DNA of 64,000 nucleotides, from the NCBI GenBank assembly GCA_964036275.1, contig CAXIWQ010000389.1, positions 62,001 through 126,000 of the forward strand, read 5' to 3'. Of this stretch, positions 27,433 to 39,959 are shown piece after piece. The position numbers and the translations under genes are program-made. How positions within the stretch are numbered: the first letter of the stretch is position 1; each line of letters opens with the position of its first letter. The notes under the pieces are model-generated. The model saw only the letters and a list, made by a program, of their open reading frames with translations, did no database searches and was not told the origin of the DNA. Source of the stretch: Litoditis marina. Taxonomy: Eukaryota > Nematoda > Chromadorea > Rhabditida > Rhabditidae.

Positions 27433-28722
27433 TCGTCCTGTTTTAATTTTCTTTTCGTCCTGTTTTAATTTTCTCAGAGGGGTTCAACTGATGATGACCC
27501 AACCCTCTGAGAAAAACAACCCAAAAATCGTCTTGAATCAGGGTCGAAACGATTTTTGAGTACAACTTTTACTGAGCACATTCATATAATTATAACACCC
27601 AAAACGTCCTAGTGACACAATATATTTTGTTCAAATAAATAACCTAATATATAACTTCTAAAGCGTGTTTCCCTCGAGTTGGTTTGGCGAAATCGCCCCA
27701 GCTGCCCTTCACCATTCAAAATGGTAGGTGGAAACACGTATACCAGCTTTCGAGCTTGAAAACGTGCAATGAAGTAAAAGCAATGTCCATTTCTCTCAAT
27801 TCATCGTTAGAAGACGGTCAGTAAGTCTTTTCGTCCTGTTTTAATTTTCTCAGAGGGGTTCAACTGATGATGACCCAACCCTCTGAGAAAAACAACCCAA
27901 AAATCGTCTTGAATCAGGGTCGAAACGATTTTTGAGTACAACTTTTACTGAGCACATTCATATAATTATAACACCCAAAACGTCCTAGTGACACAATATA
28001 TTTTGTTCAAATAAATAACCTAATATATAACTTCTAAAGCGTGTTTCCCTCGAGTTGGTTTGGCGAAATCGCCCCAGCTGCCTTTCACCATTCAAAATGG
28101 TAGGTGGAAACACGTATACCAGCTTTCGAGCTTGAAAACGTGCAATGAAGTAAAAGCAATGTCCATTTCTCTCAATTCATCGTTAGAAGACGGTCAGTAA
28201 GTCTTTTCGTCCTGTTTTAATTTTCTCAGAGGGGTTCAACTGATGATGACCCAACCCTCTGAGAAAAACAACCCAAAAATCGTCTTGAATCAGGGTCGAA
28301 ACGATTTTTGAGTACAACTTTTACTGAGCACATTCATATAATTATAACACCCAAAACGTCCTAGTGACACAATATATTTTGTTCAAATAAATAACCTAAT
28401 ATATAACTTCTAAAGCGTGTTTCCCTCGAGTTGGTTTGGCGAAATCGCCCCAGCTGCCTTTCACCATTCAAAATGGTAGGTGGAAACACGTATACCAGCT
28501 TTCGAGCTTGAAAACGTGCAATGAAGTAAAAGCAATGTCCATTTCTCTCAATTCATCGTTAGAAGACGGTCAGTAAGTCTTTTCGTCCTGTTTTAATTTT
28601 CTCAGAGGGGTTCAACTGATGATGACCCAACCCTCTGAGAAAAACAACCCAAAAATCGTCTTGAATCAGGGTCGAAACGATTTTTGAGTACAACTTTTAC
28701 TGAGCACATTCATATAATTATA
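27433..28722 (-). repeat. satB satellite, reverse run
   Basis: The same monomer in the opposite orientation, about 3.4 copies. The flip at 27431-27470 carries a direct duplication of TTCGTCCTGTTTTAATTTT. The run ends CATATAATTATA at 28722, joined to satA GTGTACTAAAGG. Confidence 0.95.
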
Positions 28723-29298
28723 GTGTACTAAAGGTTTTTCATGTATACAAGCTCTGTATCAAAACTCAGAAAGTTCGAATTTGGCCGCGCTGATATTGAA
28801 TCGGCCGGATTTCGAAGTTTTCACCGGTCAATCTGAAGATTGTAAGGAGGCCAATTGTTTCATGGTAGTTGTGACCATAAGTGGGAAGATGGTCCAATTG
28901 AGTAGTAACAGTGTACTAAAGGTTTTACATGTATACAAGCTCTGTATCGAAACTCAGAAAGTTCGAATATTGGCCGCGCTGATATTGAATCGGCCGGATT
29001 TCGAAGTTTTCACCGGTCAACCTGAAGATTGTAAATAGGTCAATTGTTTCATGTTAGTTGTTACTATAAGTGGAAAGATAGTCCAATTAAGTAGTAAAGC
29101 GTACTAAAGGTTTTTCATGTATACAAGCTCTGTATCGAAACTCAGAAAGTTCGAATTTTGGCCGCGCTGATATTGAATCGGCCGGATTTCGAAGTTTTCA
29201 CAGGTCAATCTGGAGATTGTACGAAGGCCAATTGTTTCATAATAGTTGTTACAATAAGTGGGAAGATAGTCCAATTGAGTAGTAACAGTGTACTAAAG
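28723..29298 (+). repeat. satA segment 1 within satB
   Basis: About three forward satA monomers flanked by satB on both sides. It contains a private change (TGTATCAAAACTCAG), an in-frame TAG monomer and a 3-bp deletion near 29097. The right junction shares AAG with satB (ACTAAAGTTATATATT). It is repeated almost identically at 31457-32034, offset about 2734 bp. Confidence 0.93.
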
Positions 29299-30543
29299 TT
29301 ATATATTAGGTTATTTATTTGAACAAAATATATTGTGTCACTAGGACGTTTTGGGTGTTATAATTATATGAATGTGCTCAGTAAAAGTTGTACTCAAAAA
29401 TCGTTTCGACCCTGATTCAAGACGATTTTTGGGTTGTTTTTCTCAGAGGGTTGGGTCATCATCAGTTGAACCCCTCTGAGAAAATTAAAACAGGACGAAA
29501 AGACTTACTGACCGTCTTCTAACGATGAATTGAGAGAAATGGACATTGCTTTTACTTCATTGCACGTTTTCAAGCTCGAAAGCTGGTATACGTGTTTCCA
29601 CCTACCATTTTGAATGGTGAAAGGCAGCTGGGGCGATTTCGCCAAACCAACTCGAGGGAAACACGCTTTAGAAGTTATATATTAGGTTATTTATTTGAAC
29701 AAAATATATTGTGTCACTAGGACGTTTTGGGTGTTATAATTATATGAATGTGCTCAGTAAAAGTTGTACTCAAAAATCGTTTCGACCCTGATTCAAGACG
29801 ATTTTTGGGTTGTTTTTCTCAGAGGGTTGGGTCATCATCAGTTGAACCCCTCTGAGAAAATTAAAACAGGACGAAAAGACTTACTGACCGTCTTCTAACG
29901 ATGAATTGAGAGAAATGGACATTGCTTTTACTTCATTGCACGTTTTCAAGCTCGAAAGCTGGTATACGTGTTTCCACCTACCATTTTGAATGGTGAAAGG
30001 CAGCTGGGGCGATTTCGCCGAACCAACTCGAGGGAAACACGCTTTAGAAGTTATATATTAGGTTATTTATTTAAACAAAATATATTGTGTCACTAGGACG
30101 TTTTGGGTGTTATAATTATATGAATGTGCTCAGTAAAAGTTGTACTCAAAAATCGTTTCGACCCTGATTCAAGACGATTTTTGGGTTGTTTTTCTCAGAG
30201 GGTTGGGTCATCATCAGTTGAACCCCTCTGAGAAAATTAAAACAGGACGAAAAGACTTACTGACCGTCTTCTAACGATGAATTGAGAGAAATGGACATTG
30301 CTTTTACTTCATTGCACGTTTTCAAGCTCGAAAGCTGGTATACGTGTTTCCACCTACCATTTTGAATGGTGAAAGGCAGCTGGGGCGATTTCGCCAAACC
30401 AACTCGAGGGAAACACGCTTTAGAAGTTATATATTAGGTTATTTATTTGAACAAAATATATTGTGTCACTAGGACGTTTTGGGTGTTATAATTATATGAA
30501 TGTGCTCAGTAAAAGTTGTACTCAAAATCGTTTCGACCCTGAT
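29299..30543 (+). repeat. satB forward run 2
   Basis: About 3.3 forward satB monomers, starting at TTATATATTAGG inside the monomer and ending at the same CCCTGATTTCGTCCTG inversion point as the first run. Confidence 0.93.
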
Positions 30544-31456
30544 TTCGTCCTGTTTTAATTTTCTTTTCGTCCTGTTTTAATTTTCTCAGAGGGGTTCAAC
30601 TGATGATGACCCAACCCTCTGAGAAAAACAACCCAAAAATCGTCTTGAATCAGGGTCGAAACGATTTTTGAGTACAACTTTTACTGAGCACATTCATATA
30701 ATTATAACACCCAAAACGTCCTAGTGACACAATATATTTTGTTCAAATAAATAACCTAATATATAACTTCTAAAGCGTGTTTCCCTCGAGTTGGTTTGGC
30801 GATATCGCCCCAGCTGCCTTTCACCATTCAAAATGGTAGGTGGAAACACGTATACCAGCTTTCGAGCTTGAAAACGTGCAATGAAGTAGAAGCAATGTCC
30901 ATTTCTCTCAATTCATCGTTAGAAGACGGTCAGTAAGTCTTTTCGTCCTGTTTAATTTTCTCAGAGGGGTTCAACTGATGATGACCCAACCCTCTGAGAA
31001 AAACAACCCAAAAATCGTCTTGAATCAGGGTCGAAACGATTTTTGAGTACAACTTTTACTGAGCACATTCATATAATTATAACACCCAAAACGTCCTAGT
31101 GACACAATATATTTTGTTCAAATAAATAACCTAATATATAATTCTAAAGCGTGTTTCCCTCGAGTTGGTTTGGCGAAATCGCCCCAGCTGCCTTTCACCA
31201 TTCGAAATGGTAGGTGGAAACACGTATACCAGCTTTCGAGCTTGAAAACGTGCAATGAAGTAAAAGCAATGTCCATTTCTCTCAATTCATCGTTAGAAGA
31301 CGGTCAGTAGGTCTTTTCGTCCTGTTTTAATTTTCTCAGAGGGGTTCAACTGATGATGACCCAACCCTCTGAGAAAAACAACCCAAAAATCGTCTTGAAT
31401 CAGGGTCGAAACGATTTTTGAGTACAACTTTTACTGAGCACATTCATATAATTATA
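30544..31456 (-). repeat. satB reverse run 2
   Basis: About 2.4 reversed satB monomers. It begins with the duplicated TTCGTCCTGTTTTAATTTT and ends at the same CATATAATTATA/GTGTACT junction seen at 28722. Private changes (GATATCGCC near 30800, a missing T near 30951 and C near 31142) show that the copies are real and diverging. Confidence 0.93.
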
Positions 31457-32034
31457 GTGTACTAAAGGTTTTTCATGTATACAAGCTCTGTATCAAAACT
31501 CAGAAAGTTCGAATTTTGGCCGCGCTGATATTGAATCGGCCGGATTTCGAAGTTTTCACCGGTCAATCTGAAGATTGTAAGGAGGCCAATTGTTTCATGG
31601 TAGTTGTGACCATAAGTGGGAAGATGGTCCAATTGAGTAGTAACAGTGTACTAAAGGTTTTACATGTATACAAGCTCTGTATCGAAACTCAGAAAGTTCG
31701 AATATTGGCCGCGCTGATATTGAATCGGCCGGATTTCGAAGTTTTCACCGGTCAACCTGAAGATTGTAAATAGGTCAATTGTTTCATGTTAGTTGTTACT
31801 ATAAGTGGAAAGATAGTCCAATTAAGTAGTAACAGCGTACTAAAGGTTTTTCATGTATACAAGCTCTGTATCGAAACTCAGAAAGTTCGAATTTTGGCCG
31901 CGCTGATATTGAATCGGCCGGATTTCGAAGTTTTCACAGGTCAATCTGGAGATTGTACGAAGGCCAATTGTTTCATAATAGTTGTTACAATAAGTGGGAA
32001 GATAGTCCAATTGAGTAGTAACAGTGTACTAAAG
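31457..32034 (+). repeat. satA segment 2 within satB
   Basis: Second copy of the three-monomer satA segment, with both satB junctions identical to those of 28723-29298. It lacks the 3-bp deletion and the 1-bp deletion of the first copy. Confidence 0.93.
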
Positions 32035-34032
32035 TTATATATTAGGTTATTTATTTGAACAAAATATATTGTGTCACTAGGACGTTTTGGGTGTTATAAT
32101 TATATGAATGTGCTCAGTAAAAGTTGTACTCAAAAATCGTTTCGACCCTGATTCAAGACGATTTTTGGGTTGTTTTTCTCAGAGGGTTGGGTCATCATCA
32201 GTTGAACCCCTCTGAGAAAATTAAAACAGGACGAAAAGACTTACTGACCGTCTTCTAACGATGAATTGAGAGAAATGGACATTGCTTTTACTTCATTGCA
32301 CGTTTTCAAGCTCGAAAGCTGGTATACGTGTTTCCACCTACCATTTTGAATGGTGAAAGGCAGCTGGGGCGATTTCGCCAAACCAACTCGAGGGAAACAC
32401 GCTTTAGAAGTTATATATTAGGTTATTTATTTGAACAAAATATATTGTGTCACTAGGACGTTTTGGGTGTTATAATTATATGAATGTGCTCAGTAAAAGT
32501 TGTACTCAAAAATCGTTTCGACCCTGATTCAAGACGATTTTTGGGTTGTTTTTCTCAGAGGGTTGGGTCATCATCAGTTGAACCCCTCTGAGAAAATTAA
32601 AACAGGACGAAAAGACTTACTGACCGTCTTCTAACGATGAATTGAGAGAAATGGACATTGCTTTTACTTCATTGCACGTTTTCAAGCTCGAAAGCTGGTA
32701 TACGTGTTTCCACCTACCATTTTGAATGGTGAAAGGCAGCTGGGGCGATTTCGCCGAACCAACTCGAGGGAAACACGCTTTAGAAGTTATATATTAGGTT
32801 ATTTATTTGAACAAAATATATTGTGTCACTAGGACGTTTTGGGTGTTATAATTATATGAATGTGCTCAGTAAAAGTTGTACTCAAAAATCGTTTCGACCC
32901 TGATTCAAGACGATTTTTGGGTTGTTTTTCTCAGAGGGTTGGGTCATCATCAGTTGAACCCCTCTGAGAAAATTAAAACAGGACGAAAAGACTTACTGAC
33001 CGTCTTCTAACGATGAATTGAGAGAAATGGACATTGCTTTTACTTCATTGCACGTTTTCAAGCTCGAAAGCTGGTATACGTGTTTCCACCTACCATTTTG
33101 AATGGTGAAAGGCAGCTGGGGCGATTTCGCCAAACCAACTCGAGGGAAACACGCTTTAGAAGTTATATATTAGGTTATTTATTTGAACAAAATATATTGT
33201 GTCACTAGGACGTTTTGGGTGTTATAATTATATGAATGTGCTCAGTAAAAGTTGTACTCAAAAATCGTTTCGACCCTGATTCAAGACGATTTTTGGGTTG
33301 TTTTTCTCAGAGGGTTGGGTCATCATTAGTTGAACCCCTCTGAGAAAATTAAAACAGGACGAAAAGACTTACTGACCGTCTTCTAACGATGAATTGAGAG
33401 AAATGGACATTGCTTTTACTTCATTGCACGTTTTCAAGCTCGAAAGCTGGTATACGTGTTTCCACCTACCATTTTGAATGGTGAAAGGCAGCTGGGGCGA
33501 TTTCGCCGAACCAACTCGAGGGAAACACGCTTTAGAAGTTATATATTAGGTTATTTATTTGAACAAAATATATTGTGTCACTAGGACGTTTTGGGTGTTA
33601 TAATTATATGAATGTGCTCAGTAAAAGTTGTACTCAAAAATCGTTTCGACCCTGATTCAAGACGATTTTTGGGTTGTTTTTCTCAGAGGGTTGGGTCATC
33701 ATCAGTTGAACCCCTCTGAGAAAATTAAAACAGGACGAAAAGACTTACTGACCGTCTTCTAACGATGAATTGAGAGAAATGGACATTGCTTTTACTTCAT
33801 TGCACGTTTTCAAGCTCGAAAGCTGGTATACGTGTTTCCACCTACCATTTTGAATGGTGAAAGGCAGCTGGGGCGATTTCGCCAAACCAACTCGAGGGAA
33901 ACACGCTTTAGAAGTTATATATTAGGTTATTTATTTGAACAAAATATATTGTGTCACTAGGACGTTTTGGGTGTTATAATTATATGAATGTGCTCAGTAA
34001 AAGTTGTACTCAAAAATCGTTTCGACCCTGAT
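32035..34032 (+). repeat. satB forward run 3
   Basis: About 5.3 forward satB monomers, again ending at the CCCTGATTTCGTCCTG inversion point. CGCCGAACCAACTC and CGCCAAACCAACTC monomer variants alternate, which suggests a dimeric higher-order unit in this run. Confidence 0.93.
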
Positions 34033-34485
34033 TTCGTCCTGTTTTAATTTTCTTTTCGCCCTGTTTTAATTTTCTCAGAGGGGTTCAACTGATGATGACC
34101 CAACCCTCTGAGAAAAACAACCCAAAAATCGTCTTGAATCAGGGTCGAAACGATTTTTGAGTACAACTTTTACTGAGCACATTCATATAATTATAACACC
34201 CAAAACGTCCTAGTGACACAATATATTTTGTTCAAATAAATAACCTAATATATAACTTCTAAAGCGTGTTTCCCTCGAGTTGGTTTGGCGAAATCGCCCC
34301 AGCTGCCCTTCACCATTCAAAATGGTAGGTGGAAACACGTATACCAGCTTTCGAGCTTGAAAACGTGCAATGAAGTAAAAGCAATGTCCATTTCTCTCAA
34401 TTCATCGTTAGAAGACGGTCAGTAAGTCTTTTCGTCCTGTTTTAATTTTCTCAGAGGGGTTCAACTGATGATGACCCAACCCTCT
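34033..34485 (-). repeat. satB reverse run 3, truncated
   Basis: About 1.2 reversed satB monomers. It breaks off at CCAACCCTCT, inside the hairpin stem, and is joined to satA TTTCACCGGTC. Confidence 0.92.
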
Positions 34486-37400
34486 TTTCACCGGTCAACC
34501 TGAAGATTGTAAATAGGTCAATTGTTTCATGTTAGTTGTTACTATAAGTGGAAAGATAGCCCAATTACCTTTAGTACACTGTTACTACTCAGTTGGACTA
34601 TCTCCCCACTTATAGTGGTCAATCTGAAGATTGTAAGGAGGCCAATTGTTTCATGATAGTTGTGACCATAAGTGGGAAGATGGTCCAATTGAGTAGTAAC
34701 AGTGTACTAAAGGTTTTTCATGTATACAAGCTCTGTATCGAAACTCAGAAGGTTCGAATTTTGGCCGCGCTGATATTCAATCGGCCGGATTCCGAAGTTT
34801 TCACAGGTCAATCTGAAGATTGTAAGAAAACCAATTGTTTCATGGTAGTTGTTACTATAAGTGGAAAGATAGTCCAATTAAGTAGTAACAGTGTACTAAA
34901 GGTTTTTCATGTATACAAGCTCTGTATCGAAACTCAGAAAGTTCGAATTTTGGCCGCGCTGATATTGAATCGGCCGGATTTCGAAGTTTTCACCGGTCAA
35001 CCTGAAGATTGTAAATAGGTCAATTGTTTCATGTTAGTTGTTACTATAAGTGGAAAGATAGCCCAATTAAGTAGTAACAGTGTACTAAAGGTTTTTCATG
35101 TATACAAGCTCTGTATCGAAACTCAGAAAGTTCGAATTTTGACCGCGCTGATATTCAATCGGCCGGATTCCGAAGTTTTCACAGGTCAATCTGAAGATTG
35201 TAAGAAAACCAATTGTTTCATGGTAGTTGTTACTATAAGTGGGGAGATAGTCCAACTGAGTAGTAACAGTGTACTAAAGGTTTTTCATGTATACAAGCTC
35301 TGTATCGAAACTCAGAAAGTTCGAATTTTGGCCGCGCTGATATTGAATCGGCCGGATTTCGAAGTTTTCACAGGTCAATCTGAAGATTGGAGAAAAACCA
35401 ATTGTTTTATGGTAGTTGTTACTATAAGTGGAAAGATAGTCCAATTAAGTGGTAACAGTGTACGGAAGGTTTTTCATGTATACAAGCTCTGTATCGAAAC
35501 TCAGAAAGTTCGAATTTTGGCCGCGCTGATATTGAATCGGCCGGATTCCGAAGTTTTCACAGGTCAATCTGAAGATTGTAAGAAAACCAATTGTTTCATG
35601 GTAGTTGTTACTATAAGTGGGGAGATAGTCCAACTGAGTAGTAACAGTGTACTAAAGGTTTTTCATGTATACAAGCTTTGTATCGAAACTCAGAAAGTTC
35701 GAATTTTGGCCGCGCTGATACTGAATCGGCCGGATTTCGAAGTTTTCACAGGTCAATCTGAAGATTGTAAGAAAACCAATTGTTTCATGGTAGTTGTTAC
35801 TATAAGTGGGGAGATAGTCCAACTGAGTAGTAACAGTGTACTAAAGGTTTTTCATGTATACAAGCTCTGTATCGAAACTCAGAAAGTTCGAATTTTGGCC
35901 GCGCTGATATTCAATCGACCGGATTCCGAAGTTTTCACTGGTCAATCTGAAGATTGTAAGAAAACCAATTGTTTCATGGTAGTTGTTACTATAAGTGGGG
36001 AGATAGTCCAACTGAGTAGTAACAGTGTACTAAAGGTTTTTCATGTATACAAGCTTTGTATCGAAACTCAGAAAGTTCGAATTTTGGCCGCGCTGATACT
36101 GAATCGGCCGGATTTCGAAGTTTTCACCGGTCAACCTGAAGATTGTAAATAGGTCAATTGTTTCATGTTAGTTGTTACTATAAGTGGACAGATAGTCCAA
36201 TTAAGTAGTAACAGTGTACTAAAGGTTTTTCATGTATACAAGCTCTGTATCGAAACTCAGAAAGTTCGAATTTTGGCCGCGCTGATATTGAATCGGCCGG
36301 ATTTCGAAGTTTTCACCGGTCAACCTGAAGATTGTAAATAGGTCAATTGTTTCATGTTAGTTGTTACTACAAGTGGAAAGATAGCCCAATTAAGTAGTAA
36401 CAGTGTACTAAAGGTTTTTCATGTATACAAGCTCTGTATCGAAACTCAGAAAGTTCGAATTTTGGCCGCGCTGATATTCAATCGGCCGGATTCCGAAGTT
36501 TTCACACTTCAATCTGAAGATTGTAAGAAAACCAATTGTTTCATGGTAGTTGTTACCATAAGTGCGAAAATAGTCCAATTGAGTAGTAACAGTGTACTAA
36601 AGGTTTTTCATGTATACAAGCTCTGTATCGAAACTCAGAAAGTTCCAATTTTGGCCGCGCTGATATTCAATCGGCCGGATTCCGAAGTTTTCACAGGTCA
36701 ATCTGAAGATTGTAGAAAAACCAATTGTTTTATGGTAGTTGTTACTATAAGTGGAAAGATAGTCCAATTAAGTGGTAACAGTGTACGGAAGGTTTTTCAT
36801 GTATACAAGCTCTGTATCGAAACTCAGAAAGTTCGAATTTTGGCCGCGCTGATATTGAATCGGCCGGATTCCGAAGTTTTCACAGGTCAATCTGAAGATT
36901 GTAAGAAAACCAATTGTTTCATGGTAGTTGTTACCATAAGTGGGAAAATAGTCCAATTGAGTAGTAACAGTGTCCTAAAGGTTTTTCATGTATACAACCT
37001 CTGTATCGAAACTCAGAAAGTTCCAATTTTGGCCGCGCTGATATTCAATCGGCCGGATTCCGAAGTTTTCACAGGTCAATCTGAAGATTGTAAGGAAACC
37101 AATTGTTTCATAATAGTTGTTACAATAAATGGGAAGATAGTCCAATTAAGTGGTAACAGTGTACGGAAGGTTTTTCATGTATACAACCTCTGTATCGAAA
37201 CTCAGAAAGTTCGAATTTTGGCCGCGCTGATATTGAATCGGCCGGATTCCGAAGTTTTCACAGGTCAATCTGAAGATTGTAAGAAAACCAATTGTTTCAT
37301 GGTAGTTGTTACCATAAGTGGAAAAATGGTCCAATTGAGTAGTAACAGTGTACTAAAGGTTTTTCATGTATACAAGCTCTGTATCGAAACTCAGAAAGTT

Positions 37401-39014
37401 CGAATTTTGGCCGCGCTGATATTCAATCGGCCGGATTCCGAAGTTTTCACAGGTCAATCTGAAGATTGTAAGAAAACCAATTGTTTCATGGTAGTTGTTA
37501 CCATAAGTGCGAAAATAGTCCAATTGAGTAGTAACAGTGTACTAAAGGTTTTTCATGTATACAAGCTCTGTATCGAAACTCAGAAAGTTCCAATTTTGGC
37601 CGCGCTGATATTCAATCGGCCGGATTCCGAAGTTTTCACAGGTCAATCTGAAGATTGTAGAAAAACCAATTGTTTTATGGTAGTTGTTACTATAAGTGGA
37701 AAGATAGTCCAATTAAGTGGTAACAGTGTACGGAAGGTTTTTCATGTATACAAGCTCTGTATCGAAACTCAGAAAGTTCGAATTTTGGCCGCGCTGATAT
37801 TGAATCGGCCGGATTCCGAAGTTTTCACAGGTCAATCTGAAGATTGTAAGAAAACCAATTGTTTCATGGTAGTTGTTACCATAAGTGGGAAAATAGTCCA
37901 ATTGAGTAGTAACAGTGTCCTAAAGGTTTTTCATGTATACAACCTCTGTATCGAAACTCAGAAAGTTCCAATTTTGGCCGCGCTGATATTCAATCGGCCG
38001 GATTCCGAAGTTTTCACAGGTCAATCTGAAGATTGTAAGGAAACCAATTGTTTCATAATAGTTGTTACAATAAATGGGAAGATAGTCCAATTAAGTGGTA
38101 ACAGTGTACGGAAGGTTTTTCATGTATACAAGCTCTGTATCGAAACTCAGAAAGTTCGAATTTTGGCCGCGCTGATATTGAATCGGCCGGATTCCGAAGT
38201 TTTCACAGGTCAATCTGAAGATTGTAAGAAAACCAATTGTTTCATGGTAGTTGTTACCATAAGTGGAAAAATGGTCCAATTGAGTAGTAACAGTGTACTA
38301 AAGGTTTTTCATGTATACAAGCTCTGTATCGAAACTCAGAAAGTTCCAATTTTGGCCGCGCTGATATTCAATCGGCCGGATTCCGAAGTTTTCACAGGTC
38401 AATCTGAAGATTGTAGAAAAACCAATTGTTTTATGGTAGTTGTTACTATAAGTGGAAAGATAGTCCAATTAAGTGGTAACAGTGTACGGAAGGTTTTTCA
38501 TGTATACAAGCTCTGTATCGAAACTCAGAAAGTTCGAATTTTGGCCGCGCTGATATTGAATCGGCCGGATTCCGAAGTTTTCACAGGTCAATCTGAAGAT
38601 TGTAAGAAAACCAATTGTTTCATGGTAGTTGTTACCATAAGTGGGAAAATAGTCCAATTGAGTAGTAACAGTGTCCTAAAGGTTTTTCATGTATACAACC
38701 TCTGTATCGAAACTCAGAAAGTTCCAATTTTGGCCGCGCTGATATTCAATCGGCCGGATTCCGAAGTTTTCACAGGTCAATCTGAAGATTGTAAGGAAAC
38801 CAATTGTTTCATAATAGTTGTTACAATAAATGGGAAGATAGTCCAATTAAGTGGTAACAGTGTACGGAAGGTTTTTCATGTATACAAGCTCTGTATCGAA
38901 ACTCAGAAAGTTCGAATTTTGGCCGCGCTGATATTGAATCGGCCGGATTCCGAAGTTTTCACAGGTCAATCTGAAGATTGTAAGAAAACCAATTGTTTCA
39001 TGGTAGTTGTTACC
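34486..39014 (+). repeat. satA array, forward, right of satB
   Basis: About 24 forward monomers. The left end is rearranged: 34486-34567 forward, 34568-34616 reversed, then forward. From 36354 monomers follow a five-monomer (945-bp) higher-order pattern, with matching blocks at 36768, 37713 (945 bp on) and 38469 (four monomers on). Confidence 0.95.
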
Positions 39015-39020
39015 AAATAG
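36354..39020 (+). other. Long open frame through satA (888 codons), probably not a gene
   Basis: Fourteen monomers without an in-frame stop, beginning just after a TAG monomer and ending where the array is broken by the ORF element. The subfamily order repeats every five monomers. As for 1132-3774, the translation has no known domain and its variation is not biased to silent changes. I read it as satellite. Confidence 0.6.
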
Positions 39021-39089
39021 GTCAATTGGCCTTCGTACAATCTTCAGATTGACCTGTGAAAACTTCGAAATCCGGCCGATTCAATATCA
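39015..39089 (-). repeat. Inverted satA fragment at 5' junction of ORF element copy 2
   Basis: Starts AGGTCAATTGGCC and runs reversed to GATTCAATATCA, where the minisatellite begins. It is the mirror of 24789-24853, apart from the outer edge. Confidence 0.85.
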
Positions 39090-39698
39090 TCATGCCCTCG
39101 CCTCATCATGCCCTCGCCTCTCATCATGCCCTCGCCTCGTCCATCATGCCCTCGCCTCGTCTCATCATGCCCTCGCCTCGTCTCATCATGCCCTCGCCTC
39201 GTCCAAAAATGGTACCATCTCGAACCCATTTTTCCACCATTTTGAGTGAAATCAAAACACTCAACTCCAAAATCGACAATCTGACTCAATCTCTACCCAC
39301 CCTTATTCAATCCGAACTACACCATTTCAACGATCGTCGATGTCTCACTATTTATGGTCTACCAGAGGATTCCACAACAAAGAGAAAGGTGAATGCAATT
39401 TTCAATTTGGTGCCTATCTCTCCATCTAGTATATCAATTCTCCACCGTTTGGGAAAACCTCGTCAAGATGGTTTATCTCGTCCACTCAAAGTTTCTATCA
39501 AAGATGGTGTTCCGTTTCCTCGTCTAATTGATCTCTCCAATGTAATGAAATCTGATGCTTCTATGTCAACTTTTCATGTGCGAAAATTCGAGACGGCGGA
39601 AGGCCGGATTCATTGCTAGACAATCGAAAAGAGACGCCACTCGAGCTGAGGTCACCGACCAAACTACAACGCAGTCCAATCCAGCCGACACCAACCAC
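39090..39698 (+). pseudogene. ORF element copy 2, 5' part (frameshifted, then split)
   Basis: Same protein as the 23663-24820 ORF, in the opposite orientation, with six minisatellite units instead of nine. The frame is intact from Met at about 39209 (MVPSRTHFS) to HVRKFET. It is then shifted by an 8-bp deletion at about 39593 (GAGACGGCGGAAGG against GAGACACCGGAACAGCGGAAGG in copy 1) and stops at 39619. Coding sequence continues in another frame to AACCAC at 39698, where the 15.9-kb insertion interrupts it. The remainder is at 55599-56051. Confidence 0.8.
39693..39698. repeat. Target-site duplication AACCAC, left
   Basis: AACCAC directly precedes the AG end of the 15.9-kb element and recurs directly after its other end (55599-55604). 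The intact paralogue has a single copy (24110-24115, GTGGTT on +), which proves a 6-bp duplication. Confidence 0.95.
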
Positions 39699-39896
39699 AG
39701 TAGTGTATGTATCTCCCCAGTCCAACGTCCCCCAGTTGTCCAATTCCTCAGAGACATTCTTAGACCCCAAAATGTCCCCCAGCTAGCCACTGGCCCCGTC
39801 TAGCCATGCTTCCAATTAGATCAGCTGGCCCTCGGTTAGCCACAATCACTTTCGAAATTTCGAAAATATTGCGAAATATTTTCTGAAGACTTTTTT
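39699..39896 (+). repeat. Terminal inverted repeat, left
   Basis: About 198 bp pairing with 55401-55598. The first 58 bp are identical and the rest has scattered substitutions. It contains several CCCCAG motifs and ends GAAGACTTTTTT. Confidence 0.95.
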
Positions 39897-39937
39897 CTAC
39901 CTTTTTTTCTTTTTTTCGAAAATTTAATAGTTTTCAC

Positions 39938-39959
39938 CTCAAACTTGGGTAATTGAACC
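39938..39959 (-). ncRNA. SL1-like spliced-leader exon with GT donor, left arm
   Basis: Read on the minus strand this is GGTTCAATTACCCAAG followed by TTTGAG: 21 of 22 bases of the nematode SL1 leader, with C for T at position 5. The next bases are GTGAAAAC, so a GT donor follows at the position of the SL RNA splice site. About 10 nt further is AAATTTTCG, like an Sm site but much closer than in a full SL RNA. There is no clear second stem-loop. It could be a truncated SL RNA gene, a captured leader, or a leader-like regulatory site. The sequence match is secure; function is not. Confidence 0.55.

Noticed and set aside
25777..34485. CRISPR-like array
   Set aside because: Units are contiguous tandem copies of 376 bp with no unique spacers and no cas genes; the context is eukaryotic.
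39561..39803. Small ORFs spanning the left end of the 15.9-kb element
   Set aside because: They join ORF-element coding sequence (or its antisense) to TIR sequence across the insertion junction; no start or domain of their own.
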